From: Syntrophotaleaceae bacterium
GTDB taxonomy: Bacteria > Desulfobacterota > Desulfuromonadia > Desulfuromonadales > Syntrophotaleaceae
Direction of reading: 5' to 3'
DNA length: 64,000 nt
Assembly: GCA_041390365.1 (NCBI GenBank)
Contig: JAWKQB010000001.1
Coordinates: forward strand, 620,001 to 684,000
Shown here: positions 40,851 to 49,070 of the stretch, piece after piece
How the letters are laid out: each line of letters opens with the position of its first letter
Position numbering within the stretch: the stretch's first letter is position 1
Made by a program: the position numbers and the translations under genes
Notes under the pieces: generated by a model
What the model was told of the DNA's origin: nothing
What the model saw: only the letters and a program-made list of their open reading frames with translations
The model's database searches: none

Positions 40851-40958
40851 GGACGCTGATTAACGCAGATAAACGCTGATAAGGCATAAAACTTGACCTA
40901 AATGCATTTTGGTTTTGATTGATCTGCGTATGCGAAGCATCAGATTTGATCTGCGTCC
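40851..40958. repeat. inverted repeat of GACGCTGATTAACGCAGAT type
   Basis: GACGCTGATTAACGCAGAT with further ACGCTGAT words faces GATCTGCGTATGCG and GATTTGATCTGCGTCC. Third copy of the CGCAGAT family, between flgL and csrA. Confidence 0.7.
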
Positions 40959-40973
40959 TATCCTGGTTTTGCT

Positions 40974-41870
40974 TTACAAGTAATTCAAAATTGACAACTC
41001 CGAAACCTTACCCGTCACATTCAGCGCCGCTTCGAAAGCCAGCTGCTGCTGATTGAGATTGGTGATCGTTTCGACGATGTCGACGTCTTCGTAGCGGGAC
41101 AGCACTTCCTGCATGTCGATCTTGACGTTTTCCATGTGCAGTTGGGCGTTCTCAACCCGCTGGGCGATGTTGCCCATCTTGCTGCGCATGAGGCTGACCT
41201 GCTCCGATCCGGCCTTCAAATCGTCGAGGTGGCTCAGGGCCGCGGTCGGGTCATTGGAGGTGAGGCTGGTCTCGATCTGGCTCAGCAGGTCGAACAGGTT
41301 GATTCCGCCAGGTATTCCTGCCCCCTGGAACAGCCTGTCACCGGTCAGATTGGTTTGGATCTTTTCCCCGGGAGCAATCTCCAGCCTGATCTCATCGCTG
41401 GTACCGTCGTAGGTAAAGGGGTCGCTGGTGTCGGGGAAGGGAATTGTGTTTTCCTCGAACCCGGCGAAGATGTATTTGCCGTCGACCTGGGAGTTGGCCA
41501 GGGCATAGAGCTCTTCCCGGATATTGGCGATGTCGTTCGCGTAGCTCTGCAGGTCAGCGGCGCTCGCCGCGCCGTTACCGGCGGCGATGGTGGTTTCCTG
41601 GGCCCGGATAAGCAGGTTGCTCACCTGGTCGAGATGGGAATCCTGGATCTGCAGGCGGTCGGAGGCGGTGCCGAGGCTGCGCAGGTACCGGTCGCTCTGC
41701 TGGATCTGGCTGCGGGCGTTGAGGACCGGGCGAACGGCCGAGGGATCGTCGGAGGGTTTGTTGATCCGCTTGCCGGTGGCGGCGGACAGGCGCTGATCGA
41801 GCAGCCGGTCTTCCATCTTGTTGATCTGGTGTTGAAGGGCCCGGTAAACGGTCGCCTGGGTCGTTTTCAT
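40974..41870 (-). CDS. flgL: flagellar hook-associated protein 3, FlgL
   Basis: The 298-residue protein has the flagellin-like N-terminal helix (ALQHQINKMEDRLLDQRLSAATGKRI) and C-terminal helix (YEDVDIVETITNLNQQQLAFEAAL), which pack in the hook-filament junction. A GAGGTGAT site precedes ATG at 41870, seven bases from the flgK stop. FlgL is exported by the type III apparatus and forms the layer next to flagellin. Length is normal. Confidence 0.94.
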   Translation of the reverse strand: MKTTQATVYRALQHQINKMEDRLLDQRLSAATGKRINKPSDDPSAVRPVLNARSQIQQSDRYLRSLGTASDRLQIQDSHLDQVSNLLIRAQETTIAAGNGAASAADLQSYANDIANIREELYALANSQVDGKYIFAGFEENTIPFPDTSDPFTYDGTSDEIRLEIAPGEKIQTNLTGDRLFQGAGIPGGINLFDLLSQIETSLTSNDPTAALSHLDDLKAGSEQVSLMRSKMGNIAQRVENAQLHMENVKIDMQEVLSRYEDVDIVETITNLNQQQLAFEAALNVTGKVSELSILNYL

Positions 41871-41876
41871 GGCTTA

Positions 41877-43256
41877 TCACCTCTTGATGCTCATCAGGGT
41901 ATCCATCATCTCGTCCACCGTGGAGAGGAGCTTGGCCGAGGCTTCGAAACCTTTTTGAAACTTGATCAGGTTGATCATCTCTTCTTCCAGGGAGACGCCG
42001 GCCACGCCGTCGCGCAGGTTCTGCAACTGGGTCATGGTGTCTTCGTTGGCGTTGCGGGCCAGTTCGTTCTGTCCGGATTCGACGCCCACCCGGGAAACGA
42101 TCCGGGAGTAGGAGCCGACCAGGGTGTCGTTGCCGTCGACCACCTTGGCGCTGCCCAGTTCGGCTATCGCCTGGGCAATGGTGTTGTCTCCCGGCGCCGA
42201 AGACTGTCCGGCGGCGACTTCGTCAGGACTGGTCAGCAACACCGAAATCGCATTGGCGGAGCCCGCGACCGTACCCGGATCGTTGAAGAAATCGGCCCCC
42301 GTAACGCCGTTCAGAGCGGTGCCGTTTCGGTGTACATTATTCACTGCCTGAATCAAATCGTTTGCCAGTTTGTCAACCTTGCCTTCGAGTTCGGGGATCA
42401 ACTGGTCGCGGATTTCGAGCAGCCCCTTGAATTCGCCGCCCAGGCGGGTGGTATCCACCGGTCTGGAAATGGTGCCGACAGTGACGTTGAGCTGCAGTTC
42501 GTTGGCGACGATCGATCCTTCCAGCGTAATGGCCTGGCCGTTCTGCACCAGGGGAAGGCCGTTCGGCAACTGGACGGAGACGACGCCGTCCTTGTTTTCA
42601 AGGCTCTTGGCTCCGATCGTTTTCGACAGGTCGGCGAGCAGCAGGTCCCTTTCATCCCGGAAGGAATTGGCCGATTGACCGACGCTTTCGATGGTCGCGA
42701 TACGGTTGTTGAGGTCGGCGACCCGTTGCAGACTGTCGTTGATTCCCTCCAGCTTCGCGAGCAGGGTTTCATCGATGTTGCGCCTCACTGAATCGAGTCC
42801 CTCAATGGTGGAATGAAAGGCATCGGCCAGCAGGCCGCCCTGCTGAATGACCAGGTCGCGTTCGGTCTGGCCGCCCGGATTTGCCGCGAGTTCCTGCCAG
42901 GAGTCGAAGAAGTTGTCGATCTCGGTGCCCAGCCCGCCGTCGGAAATGTTGAAGAGACGTTCCAGTTCGGCCAGCGGCATCGTTTTGGCATCCTCTTCGC
43001 CATAGCTTGCGCTCTTGTCGCGGATCTCGCTGGTGAGAAAGGCATCGTGTTCCCGCTCGATGTTGTTGACCAGTACCCCCTGGCCGACGACAAAACCGCC
43101 AAAGGTCAGGGAAGGGTAGGTGCTGAGCGTGGCCTTCTGGCGGGAATAACCGGGGGTGTTGACGTTGGCAATGTTGTTACCGGAGATCTCGATGATCTTC
43201 TGGGTTGTCGAGAGACTGGTCTTGCCGGTGTTCAATGCCGTGGACAGGCCGCCCAT
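41877..43256 (-). CDS. flgK: flagellar hook-associated protein 1, FlgK
   Basis: The 459-residue protein begins GGLSTALNTGKTSLSTTQKIIEISGNNIANVNTPGYSRQKATL, the rod-hook-HAP N-terminal motif, and ends LEEEMINLIKFQKGFEASAKLLSTVDEMMDTLMSI. It forms the first junction layer between hook and filament. The ATG at 43256 follows GGGAGG; a longer frame to 43289 lacks support. It sits between flgN and flgL in one operon. Confidence 0.95.
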   Translation of the reverse strand: MGGLSTALNTGKTSLSTTQKIIEISGNNIANVNTPGYSRQKATLSTYPSLTFGGFVVGQGVLVNNIEREHDAFLTSEIRDKSASYGEEDAKTMPLAELERLFNISDGGLGTEIDNFFDSWQELAANPGGQTERDLVIQQGGLLADAFHSTIEGLDSVRRNIDETLLAKLEGINDSLQRVADLNNRIATIESVGQSANSFRDERDLLLADLSKTIGAKSLENKDGVVSVQLPNGLPLVQNGQAITLEGSIVANELQLNVTVGTISRPVDTTRLGGEFKGLLEIRDQLIPELEGKVDKLANDLIQAVNNVHRNGTALNGVTGADFFNDPGTVAGSANAISVLLTSPDEVAAGQSSAPGDNTIAQAIAELGSAKVVDGNDTLVGSYSRIVSRVGVESGQNELARNANEDTMTQLQNLRDGVAGVSLEEEMINLIKFQKGFEASAKLLSTVDEMMDTLMSIKR

Positions 43257-43257
43257 A

Positions 43258-43623
43258 TCAGATCCTCCCGGAGAGAAGACGACCGCCATGCTGCAGGCGG
43301 ACGTCGTTGCCCTGGGCTCCGTAGGTGTTCGGTACGGTGCGCTGACCGTAGAAGGTCATCAGGTTGCGGACCCATTGCAGGGTCATGTAGAACAGGTAGG
43401 CGTTGCGCCGGTTTTCTTCCTTGACGGTTGCGGCCAGCCGGCGGGTCTCCTCGTCCTCGGGACGCTCGCCGATGGTGTCCAGGACCGTCAGCATGCGGCT
43501 TTTGATTTCACCGATGCGGGCCAGATTCTCCATGTCGAGAGCCTTGGCGTATTCCCGTTCCTGGATGATGACCTGCTGCAGGTCGATAAGCTGCTGGCGC
43601 AATGTCGATTCGGACATGATCAT
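43258..43623 (-). CDS. flgN: FlgN-family export chaperone
   Basis: The 121-residue helical protein (QLIDLQQVIIQEREYAKALDMENLARIGEIKSRML) matches FlgN-type chaperones, which bind FlgK and FlgL before export. It overlaps the flgM stop (ATGA at 43620-43623) and lies two bases upstream of the flgK start. The similarity is moderate, supported by position. Predicted soluble, no membrane segment. Confidence 0.85.
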   Translation of the reverse strand: MIMSESTLRQQLIDLQQVIIQEREYAKALDMENLARIGEIKSRMLTVLDTIGERPEDEETRRLAATVKEENRRNAYLFYMTLQWVRNLMTFYGQRTVPNTYGAQGNDVRLQHGGRLLSGRI

Positions 43624-43913
43624 TTATTCCCGGCGATGAATTTGATCAGGCTGGCCGCGACCTTGCGGGTGTCGGGGCGATAGGTCCCTGCCTCGATCTG
43701 TTCCTTGAGAGCCTGAAGCTTTTCCGCCCTTTCGACATCGGCTGAAGGGGAAGCTTCCTTGGCCCGATTGACCTGCTGCAGCACATCGGAGAACTGGACT
43801 TTGTCGCTGCCGGCAGATTCGGTTTTACCGTCCGCATCCTTCACCCGGTTGGAAACGCGGGATTTGTCGATGGGGCCGATGCCGTTGTTGCCGTAAATTT
43901 TGTTGATAGTCAT
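43620..43913 (-). CDS. flgM: anti-sigma-28 factor FlgM
   Basis: The 97-residue protein has a disordered N-terminal half and a helical C-terminal sigma-28-binding region (DVERAEKLQALKEQIEAGTYRPDTRKVAASLIKFI). FlgM holds FliA inactive until the hook is complete, then is secreted. ATG at 43913 follows AAGGTGA; a GTG nine bases earlier is an alternative. A sigma-28-type promoter 145 bp upstream would create the usual negative loop. fliA itself is at 49514-50263. Confidence 0.9.
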   Translation of the reverse strand: MTINKIYGNNGIGPIDKSRVSNRVKDADGKTESAGSDKVQFSDVLQQVNRAKEASPSADVERAEKLQALKEQIEAGTYRPDTRKVAASLIKFIAGNK

Positions 43914-44057
43914 GGTCTTCACCTTGGGTTTTGTGGATTCCGTGGCCGCGGATATCCACCGTTGATTCGAATCAATGGCTGCTCTGCGAAATAATCGGCA
44001 GCACCAAATTGTGAGACGAGCTGGTTTTTTTAAGTGTTCTGATGTTTCTTACTCTAC

Positions 44058-44085
44058 GTATCGACCGGGCAGAGGGAATAGTTTA
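44058..44085 (-). promoter_or_regulatory. sigma-28 promoter of flgM
   Basis: TAAACTAT (44085-44078), 12 bp, GTCGATAC (44065-44058) on the minus strand. The 12-bp spacer is the same as at fliC and flgF. Predicted leader is about 140 nt. Confidence 0.6.
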
Positions 44086-44178
44086 GGAGTTTTTTTGCGG
44101 GAAGCGGGGCGAGGGAGGGGAATTGTTTGCTGGCGGCGTTCCGACCGATCCGTCAGATCGCCGCCAGCTGCGTCTTGT

Positions 44179-44493
44179 TTATTTTTCCAGTTTCTGCAGC
44201 TGTCTGAACAGCATCTCCCCGATCCCCACGCCTTCGGTGCGGGCCATCTGGGTGGCGACTTCCTGATCCATGAGATCGTTGAAGATCTCCTGGCCGTTGC
44301 TTTGTTCCACCAGCCCGTCATCGGGAACCGTGTCGCGCATGCTCTTGAGCATGGCCTTGAGCATCACCGCCTCAAAATCCTGACAGGCCCGGCGCAGGGC
44401 TTCGGGATTTTTCGAGGACTTTTCCTCTTCACCCTGTGTGCGGGGAGCGAGGGCCTGGCTGATGACGAATTTCGGATCGAAGCTGAGGTCCAT
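44179..44493 (-). CDS. flgJ: FlgJ-type rod-binding protein (no peptidoglycan hydrolase domain)
   Basis: The 104-residue protein corresponds to the N-terminal rod domain of FlgJ: LRRACQDFEAVMLKAMLKSMRDTVP and NDLMDQEVATQMARTEGVGIGEML. The C-terminal muramidase domain of enterobacterial FlgJ is absent, as in other deltaproteobacteria; a separate enzyme must open the wall. ATG at 44493 is chosen because the upstream open frame is simply a translated intergenic repeat. The gene follows flgI. Confidence 0.88.
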   Translation of the reverse strand: MDLSFDPKFVISQALAPRTQGEEEKSSKNPEALRRACQDFEAVMLKAMLKSMRDTVPDDGLVEQSNGQEIFNDLMDQEVATQMARTEGVGIGEMLFRQLQKLEK

Positions 44494-44504
44494 GTTAGAA
44501 TCCT

Positions 44505-44583
44505 GTGGCTCGTGGCTCGTGGCTCGTGGCTCGTTGCTGGGGATTTTGCTTTTACGAGCTACTAGCCACCAGCTACTAGCCAC
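44505..44583. repeat. inverted repeat of GCTCGTG words between flgI and flgJ
   Basis: GCTCGTG is repeated four times at 44508-44535, ending GCTCGTTGCTGG. It faces ACGAGCTACTAGCCACCAGC and CTACTAGCCACG. Complementary GTGGCTCGT/ACGAGC words make an imperfect stem. Confidence 0.75.
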
Positions 44584-44594
44584 GCCTTTAGGTT

Positions 44595-45701
44595 TTACAA
44601 AACCACCAACTCCGCATGCAGCGCACCGGCGGCCTTGATCGCCTGGAAGATGGCGATAAGGTCGCGGGGGGTGGCGCCGATGGCGTTGAGGGCCTGGGCC
44701 ACATCGCCGATGCTGACGCCCATCTGCAGCACGACCAGTTCGCCCCCCTCTTCGGTAGCGCTGATCTGGGTCTCCGGTACGACCACCGTCTGTCCCTCGG
44801 AGAATGGTGCAGGCTGGGATACCTGGGCCGACTCGCTGATGACCAGGTTCAGATTGCCGTGGGAAACGGCGACCGTCGCCAGTCGAACCCCTTCGCCCAT
44901 GACGATGGTTCCGGTTTTTTCGTTGACCACGATGCGGGCGATGCTGTCCGGCTGGACGGGGAGGGCTTCGATGGCTGCAATGAATTCGATGGGCCGGCTC
45001 TGGTAGTTTGCGGGGATGGCGACCTCGAGGCTGCCGCTGTCCATGGGCTTTGCCAGGGCCGCCTTGAAATAATCGTTGATAACGGTGGTGATTCGGGAAA
45101 CGGTGGTGAAGTCGGGGTCCCCCAACTGGTAGCGGAGGGTTTCACCGGCAGAGAACTGGAAAGCAACTTCCCGCTCTACCAGGGCACCGCCCGGGATGCG
45201 TCCTACGGTCGGGTGGTTTTTCTGCACCTTGGCCGCCTTGCCGCCGAAGGCCAGGGACCCCACCGTCAGCGCCCCCTGGGCGACGGCGTAGATCTGCCCA
45301 TCGGGGCCCTTGAGGGGAGTCATCAGCAGGCTGCCCCCAGCCAGGCTGTCAGCGTCGCCGATGGAGGAAACCAATACGTCGATGGTGGAACCTGTTTTGG
45401 CGAAGGGGGGCAGGTCGGCCGTAACGATGACAGCCGCGACGTTCTCCACGGTGACCTCGCCGGGATTGACCGTTACGCCGAGGCGTTCCATCATGTTGAC
45501 CAGCGACTGCACCGTGAACTGCGTACTGTCGCTGTCTCCGCTGCCGTTGAGCCCGACGACCAGGCCGTAACCGACCAGTTGGTTGTCGCGAACGCCCTCG
45601 AGGCGGGCGACGTCCTTGATGCGGGCGGCCGAGGTAACGTCGGGCAACAACAGCAGGGCCGAAAAAAGGAAAACCAGCCAACGGAGGTAAGATTTTGTCA
45701 T
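44595..45701 (-). CDS. flgI: flagellar P-ring protein FlgI
   Basis: The 368-residue periplasmic protein begins with a signal peptide (residues 1-25, LLLLPDVTSA) and continues AARIKDVARLEGVRDNQLVGYGLVVGLNGSGDSDSTQFT. It forms the P-ring in the peptidoglycan layer around the rod. FlgA is its assembly chaperone. ATG at 45701 has GGGTA; the frame extends 10 codons further. Its presence, with flgH, shows an outer membrane. Confidence 0.95.
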   Translation of the reverse strand: MTKSYLRWLVFLFSALLLLPDVTSAARIKDVARLEGVRDNQLVGYGLVVGLNGSGDSDSTQFTVQSLVNMMERLGVTVNPGEVTVENVAAVIVTADLPPFAKTGSTIDVLVSSIGDADSLAGGSLLMTPLKGPDGQIYAVAQGALTVGSLAFGGKAAKVQKNHPTVGRIPGGALVEREVAFQFSAGETLRYQLGDPDFTTVSRITTVINDYFKAALAKPMDSGSLEVAIPANYQSRPIEFIAAIEALPVQPDSIARIVVNEKTGTIVMGEGVRLATVAVSHGNLNLVISESAQVSQPAPFSEGQTVVVPETQISATEEGGELVVLQMGVSIGDVAQALNAIGATPRDLIAIFQAIKAAGALHAELVVL

Positions 45702-45781
45702 GGTATTACCCTGAGAGTATATCAAGATCAAAAGCTTTCACCACAGGGCGAAGCGAAGGTGTGGCGAAAAGAACTCTGGGT

Positions 45782-45870
45782 GTCATTCCCGAAGCGATTT
45801 TGATCGGGAATCCAGCCCTTTCAGTGTTTACAATCATGGATGCCCGATAGAACAACTCGGGCATGACGGA
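45782..45870. repeat. CATTCCCG...CGGGCATGAC intergenic inverted repeat (second copy)
   Basis: GTCATTCCCGAAGCGATTTT, GATCGGGAATCCAGC, ATGCCCGATAG, ACTCGGGCATGACGGA. Nearly identical to the copy at 34554-34633, 11 kb away; placed between flgH and flgI. Confidence 0.8.
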
Positions 45871-45871
45871 T

Positions 45872-46567
45872 TTAAAACGGCCAGACATTATCCAGAATCC
45901 GCACCATCCAGCCCGGTTTCTGCTTGTCGCTGATGACCCCTTTGCCTGTATAGGCAATTTTGGCATCGAGCACGTTCTTGGAGTTGACGATGTTCTGCGG
46001 CGAAATGTCGTTGGGGCGGACGATGCCGGTGAGAACGATGATCTGGTCCTCGTTGTTGACGGTGACCGTCTTGCCTCCCTCGATGCGCAGGTTGCCGTTG
46101 GGATAGACCTCCACCACCCGGGTCGTCAGGGTCGCAACCAGGTCCTCTCTGCGGCTGGTGCTGCCGGAGCCATTGAAATCGTTTTCGTAGCTGGTGCCGA
46201 CCAGCTTTGAGGGGTCGATGGAACTGCTCAGTTTGGCGAGATTGTTTTCAAGGCCAAAGAAGTTGTCGATGCCGGCGTCCATCGAGCTGGAACGCCCGGT
46301 GGAGGTGGTCGCCTCGCGGCTGGCGCTGGCTTTTTCGAAGATGGCAACGGTCAGGATGTCGCCGACCTGGGTGGCTTTGACGTCGCCGAACAGGCTGCCT
46401 CGGCTCGTGGTCCAGAGGCTTCCGGGGGACTGGGGCGTTTCAACGACGATCGGAGGCGCGTTGTCGGACGGGAGCTGAGGACCGGTCATTGGGGGCAGGG
46501 TGGGCGCACATGCCGTCAATGATATCAAGGCTGCTGCAAATACCAGGATATGCGAGTATTGTTTCAT
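45872..46567 (-). CDS. flgH: flagellar L-ring lipoprotein FlgH
   Basis: The 231-residue protein has a signal peptide with lipobox LTAC (Cys about residue 19), then SLWTTSRGSLFGDVKATQVGDILTVAIFEKASASREA, the standard FlgH start, and YPNGNLRIEGGKTVTVNNEDQIIVLTG. It forms the ring in the outer membrane around the distal rod. A GGAGT site precedes ATG at 46567, 2 bp from the flgA stop, so the pair is co-translated. Confidence 0.95.
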   Translation of the reverse strand: MKQYSHILVFAAALISLTACAPTLPPMTGPQLPSDNAPPIVVETPQSPGSLWTTSRGSLFGDVKATQVGDILTVAIFEKASASREATTSTGRSSSMDAGIDNFFGLENNLAKLSSSIDPSKLVGTSYENDFNGSGSTSRREDLVATLTTRVVEVYPNGNLRIEGGKTVTVNNEDQIIVLTGIVRPNDISPQNIVNSKNVLDAKIAYTGKGVISDKQKPGWMVRILDNVWPF

Positions 46568-46568
46568 T

Positions 46569-47294
46569 TCAGAACTCCACGCTCACCGCTTCGGGACCGG
46601 TGACCCGGCAAAGAATGTCCTTGTTGGACGTGGTGTTGCGGACCCGGATCATGTCCCCTTCCAGTCCATTCTGTTGGGCCAGACCCCGTGTGGTCACGAC
46701 CAGGGCGCCCCGGCGGGCGGTCATGGTCACCATCTCGCCCCGCTTGACCAGGGGCGGAAACTCGATGGAAGCCCGCTCGAAGGCGTCGCCTGGCCGCAAG
46801 GAACGCTTCAGGCGCTTGCCGACCAGTTCGGCTGCATCGAAGCAGGGACTGCGCAGCTGATTGAGGTCGCGCTCCGCCATCTCGATATCTCCCGCTTCGA
46901 TCAAGGCTCCCCGGCGCAGATCGCCGGCGGCGATGGCAACCTCCGCCATCGCCTCCAGAGTTCCGCTGACAGCCAAATTTTCAACGACTTCTCCATTAAC
47001 ACGCAGTATCAGATTGAAGCGTCGGCTGGGAAGGATTCGCGGATCGGAAGGGTTGATCTCACAGGTCAGCTTGCCAGCCGGTACGGAAAAAGGATCGGGC
47101 AGACGAAGCTCTTTGAAGCGGATTTCGGCGTCGGGCAGCTGATGCTTATGCTGCTCCAGGTATTCCTCCAGGAACCGGCGCAACTGATCCGGATGGACAA
47201 GGTTTTCGGCGGCCACGGCAGCGCCGACAGCGATGAAAAGCATCCATGCCGTCAGAAGCAGGGCGATCGGGGATATGCGGGGGAAAAAGTGCAT
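46569..47294 (-). CDS. flgA: P-ring chaperone FlgA
   Basis: The 241-residue protein has a signal peptide (about residues 1-28) and ends with the FlgA-type SAF domain, VAIAAGDLRRGALIEAGDIEMAERDLN, RLKRSLRPGDAFERA and MVTMTARRGALVVTTRGLAQQNGLEGDMIRVRN. It helps FlgI assemble in the periplasm. ATG at 47294 is preceded by ACGGAT; the longer frame to 47393 is only a translated repeat. It lies between flgG and flgH. Confidence 0.9.
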   Translation of the reverse strand: MHFFPRISPIALLLTAWMLFIAVGAAVAAENLVHPDQLRRFLEEYLEQHKHQLPDAEIRFKELRLPDPFSVPAGKLTCEINPSDPRILPSRRFNLILRVNGEVVENLAVSGTLEAMAEVAIAAGDLRRGALIEAGDIEMAERDLNQLRSPCFDAAELVGKRLKRSLRPGDAFERASIEFPPLVKRGEMVTMTARRGALVVTTRGLAQQNGLEGDMIRVRNTTSNKDILCRVTGPEAVSVEF

Positions 47295-47355
47295 CAATAT
47301 AAATCCGTTCTGGTTACAACTTTTCAAGTTGGTACTATCCATGCCATGCCCCGGC

Positions 47356-47416
47356 ATCGTTGTCGTTGTCGTAATCTGAATTAAAACTGCCAATTTCGAT
47401 TACGACAACGACAACC
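47356..47416. repeat. inverted repeat of CGTTGTCGTTGTCGTAATC words
   Basis: Left arm TCGTTGTCGTTGTCGTAATC is exactly mirrored by the right arm GATTACGACAACGACAAC. It fills the gap between flgA and flgG; the same words occur at 4159-4237 and 23831-23922. Confidence 0.75.
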
Positions 47417-47463
47417 GTTTCGCTTTCGCTTCACTGACAACGAGAGGCGAGCGCTGCAGTCTT

Positions 47464-48249
47464 TTACATCAGATTGTTGGTCATCTGCAGCATTTCGTCG
47501 GCGGTTTTGATTGCTTTGGAGTTGATCTCGTAGGCCCGCTGGCCGGCGATCATGTTGACCATCTCCTCCATGATGCTGACGTTGGACCCTTCCAAGAAAC
47601 CCTGAGCCAGGACGCCGAAGCCGTTTTCACCGGGCAGGCCGCTGCTGGGCGCCCCCGTGGTCGGTGTTTCTGTGAACAGGTTGTGACCGATGGCCTTGAG
47701 CCCGGCCGGGTTGGAGAACCGGGTCAGTTCGATGGTGCCGACCTGGGTGGGTTCGCTTTCACCATCCAGATAGACTTCCACCACACCGGACTGGCCGATG
47801 GAGATGTCGGTGGCGTTTTCCGGGATGATGATTTCCGGAAAGAGGGGAAGCCCGTTGGAGGTGACCAGCCGGCCGGTGCCGTCCTTCTTGAAAGCGCCGG
47901 CGCGGGTATAGGCCGCTTCGCCGTTGGGTTGGGTCACCTGGAAGAAGCCGGACCCTTCGATGGCGATATCGAGATCGTTTCCTGTCTGCTGGATGTCTCC
48001 GGTAGTGAAGATTTTCTGTACGGCGGCAACCCTGGAACCGAGGCCGATCTGCACTCCCGTGGGAAGTTCTACGCCTTCTCCGGAGGAGGCGCCGGCGACC
48101 TTGACGGTCTGATACAGGATGTCCTGGAAATCCGCCCGGCTTTTCTTGAAACCGGCGCTGTTGACGTTCGCCAGGTTGTTGGCGATGACGTCCATGTTGG
48201 TCTGCTGGGTTTCCATGCCGGTTGCGGCGGTCCACAAAGCCCTGATCAT
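47464..48249 (-). CDS. flgG: distal rod protein FlgG
   Basis: The 261-residue protein has the rod N-terminal motif ALWTAATGMETQQTNMDVIANNLANVNSAGFKKSRADF and the C-terminal EGSNVSIMEEMVNMIAGQRAYEINSKAIKTADEMLQ. It polymerises into the distal rod, which passes through the P- and L-rings encoded just downstream. A GGAGA site precedes ATG. It is 15 bp from flgF, with which it is co-transcribed. Confidence 0.96.
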   Translation of the reverse strand: MIRALWTAATGMETQQTNMDVIANNLANVNSAGFKKSRADFQDILYQTVKVAGASSGEGVELPTGVQIGLGSRVAAVQKIFTTGDIQQTGNDLDIAIEGSGFFQVTQPNGEAAYTRAGAFKKDGTGRLVTSNGLPLFPEIIIPENATDISIGQSGVVEVYLDGESEPTQVGTIELTRFSNPAGLKAIGHNLFTETPTTGAPSSGLPGENGFGVLAQGFLEGSNVSIMEEMVNMIAGQRAYEINSKAIKTADEMLQMTNNLM

Positions 48250-48264
48250 GAATTTGTCTCCTTA

Positions 48265-48996
48265 TCAGATCCGGCCCAGTTCAATGGCCTTGTTGTCGAG
48301 AGTAGTGAAATTTTTCAGCGCCTTCTGGCAGGCTTCGAAGGCCCGCGTCGCTTCGATCATTCTGCCCATTTCCTGCATCATGTTGACATTCGAATCTTCG
48401 ATCTGTCCCTGGATGATCTGAGGGTCGGTGACCAGTTCCTCGAATTCCTTGATGTCCTCTTCGCCGACGGTGAACAGCCCGCCGCCCTTGCGTTCGACGA
48501 CTGAATCATCGCTGAAGGCATAAATGGGCAGTTTAATGGCTTCTCCGCCTTCGATCTGAATATTGCCCCGTTCATCAATAACGACATCCGGGGAAGTCAG
48601 AACGATCGGTTTGCCGTTGTCGCCGAGCACCTGCATACCCAGAGCGGTGGTCAGAATTCCGCCGTCCAGGTGAAAATTTCCCTGCCGTGTGTAGAAAATG
48701 TTTCCCTCAATGTCCCGAACCTTGAAAAACCCTTCACCGTCGATGGCCACATGGGTAGGAACTTCGGTCCTTGTGAAAGGACCCTGGGAGTGATCGGTAA
48801 AGCCTTCCTTGATGTCGGTCAGAGAGAAGATGCCGTCGCCCCGCACGGCCATGGCATCGGCGAGTTGCGCCTCGAATGCCACCTGGGATTTTTTGAAACC
48901 GACCGTCTTGCTGTTGGCCAGGTTGTCGCTGATGGAGTCCATCATCTTCAGTCGCGTCATTGCGCCGGAGAGGGCGCTGTATTTTCCGCTGCTCAT
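48265..48996 (-). CDS. flgF: proximal rod protein FlgF
   Basis: The 243-residue protein begins MSSGKYSALSGAMTRLKMMD and carries LANSKTVGFKKSQVAF, the rod signature, and ends with DSNVNMMQEMGRMIEATRAFEACQKALKNFTTLDNKAIELGRI. FlgF is one of the proximal rod subunits. GAGGATAAAAC precedes the ATG. A sigma-28-type promoter lies 40-65 bp upstream, which would place this rod operon partly in the late class, unlike the common middle class. Confidence 0.94.
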   Translation of the reverse strand: MSSGKYSALSGAMTRLKMMDSISDNLANSKTVGFKKSQVAFEAQLADAMAVRGDGIFSLTDIKEGFTDHSQGPFTRTEVPTHVAIDGEGFFKVRDIEGNIFYTRQGNFHLDGGILTTALGMQVLGDNGKPIVLTSPDVVIDERGNIQIEGGEAIKLPIYAFSDDSVVERKGGGLFTVGEEDIKEFEELVTDPQIIQGQIEDSNVNMMQEMGRMIEATRAFEACQKALKNFTTLDNKAIELGRI

Positions 48997-49032
48997 GTTT
49001 TATCCTCTGGCAGAAGTTTCTTTATGAGCATC

Positions 49033-49060
49033 TTTTCGACCGCTTTGGAGCTATTCTTTA
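49033..49060 (-). promoter_or_regulatory. sigma-28 promoter of flgF
   Basis: TAAAGAAT (49060-49053), 12 bp, GTCGAAAA (49040-49033) on the minus strand. It has the same -10 and 12-bp spacer as the fliC promoter, with one mismatch more in the -35. Confidence 0.65.
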
Positions 49061-49070
49061 GGGCCAAAAT

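Noticed and set aside
41136..42791. 551-codon plus-strand frame across flgL-flgK
   Set aside because: It is antisense to two flagellar genes with conserved ends and spans their junction; composition is typical of a shadow frame.
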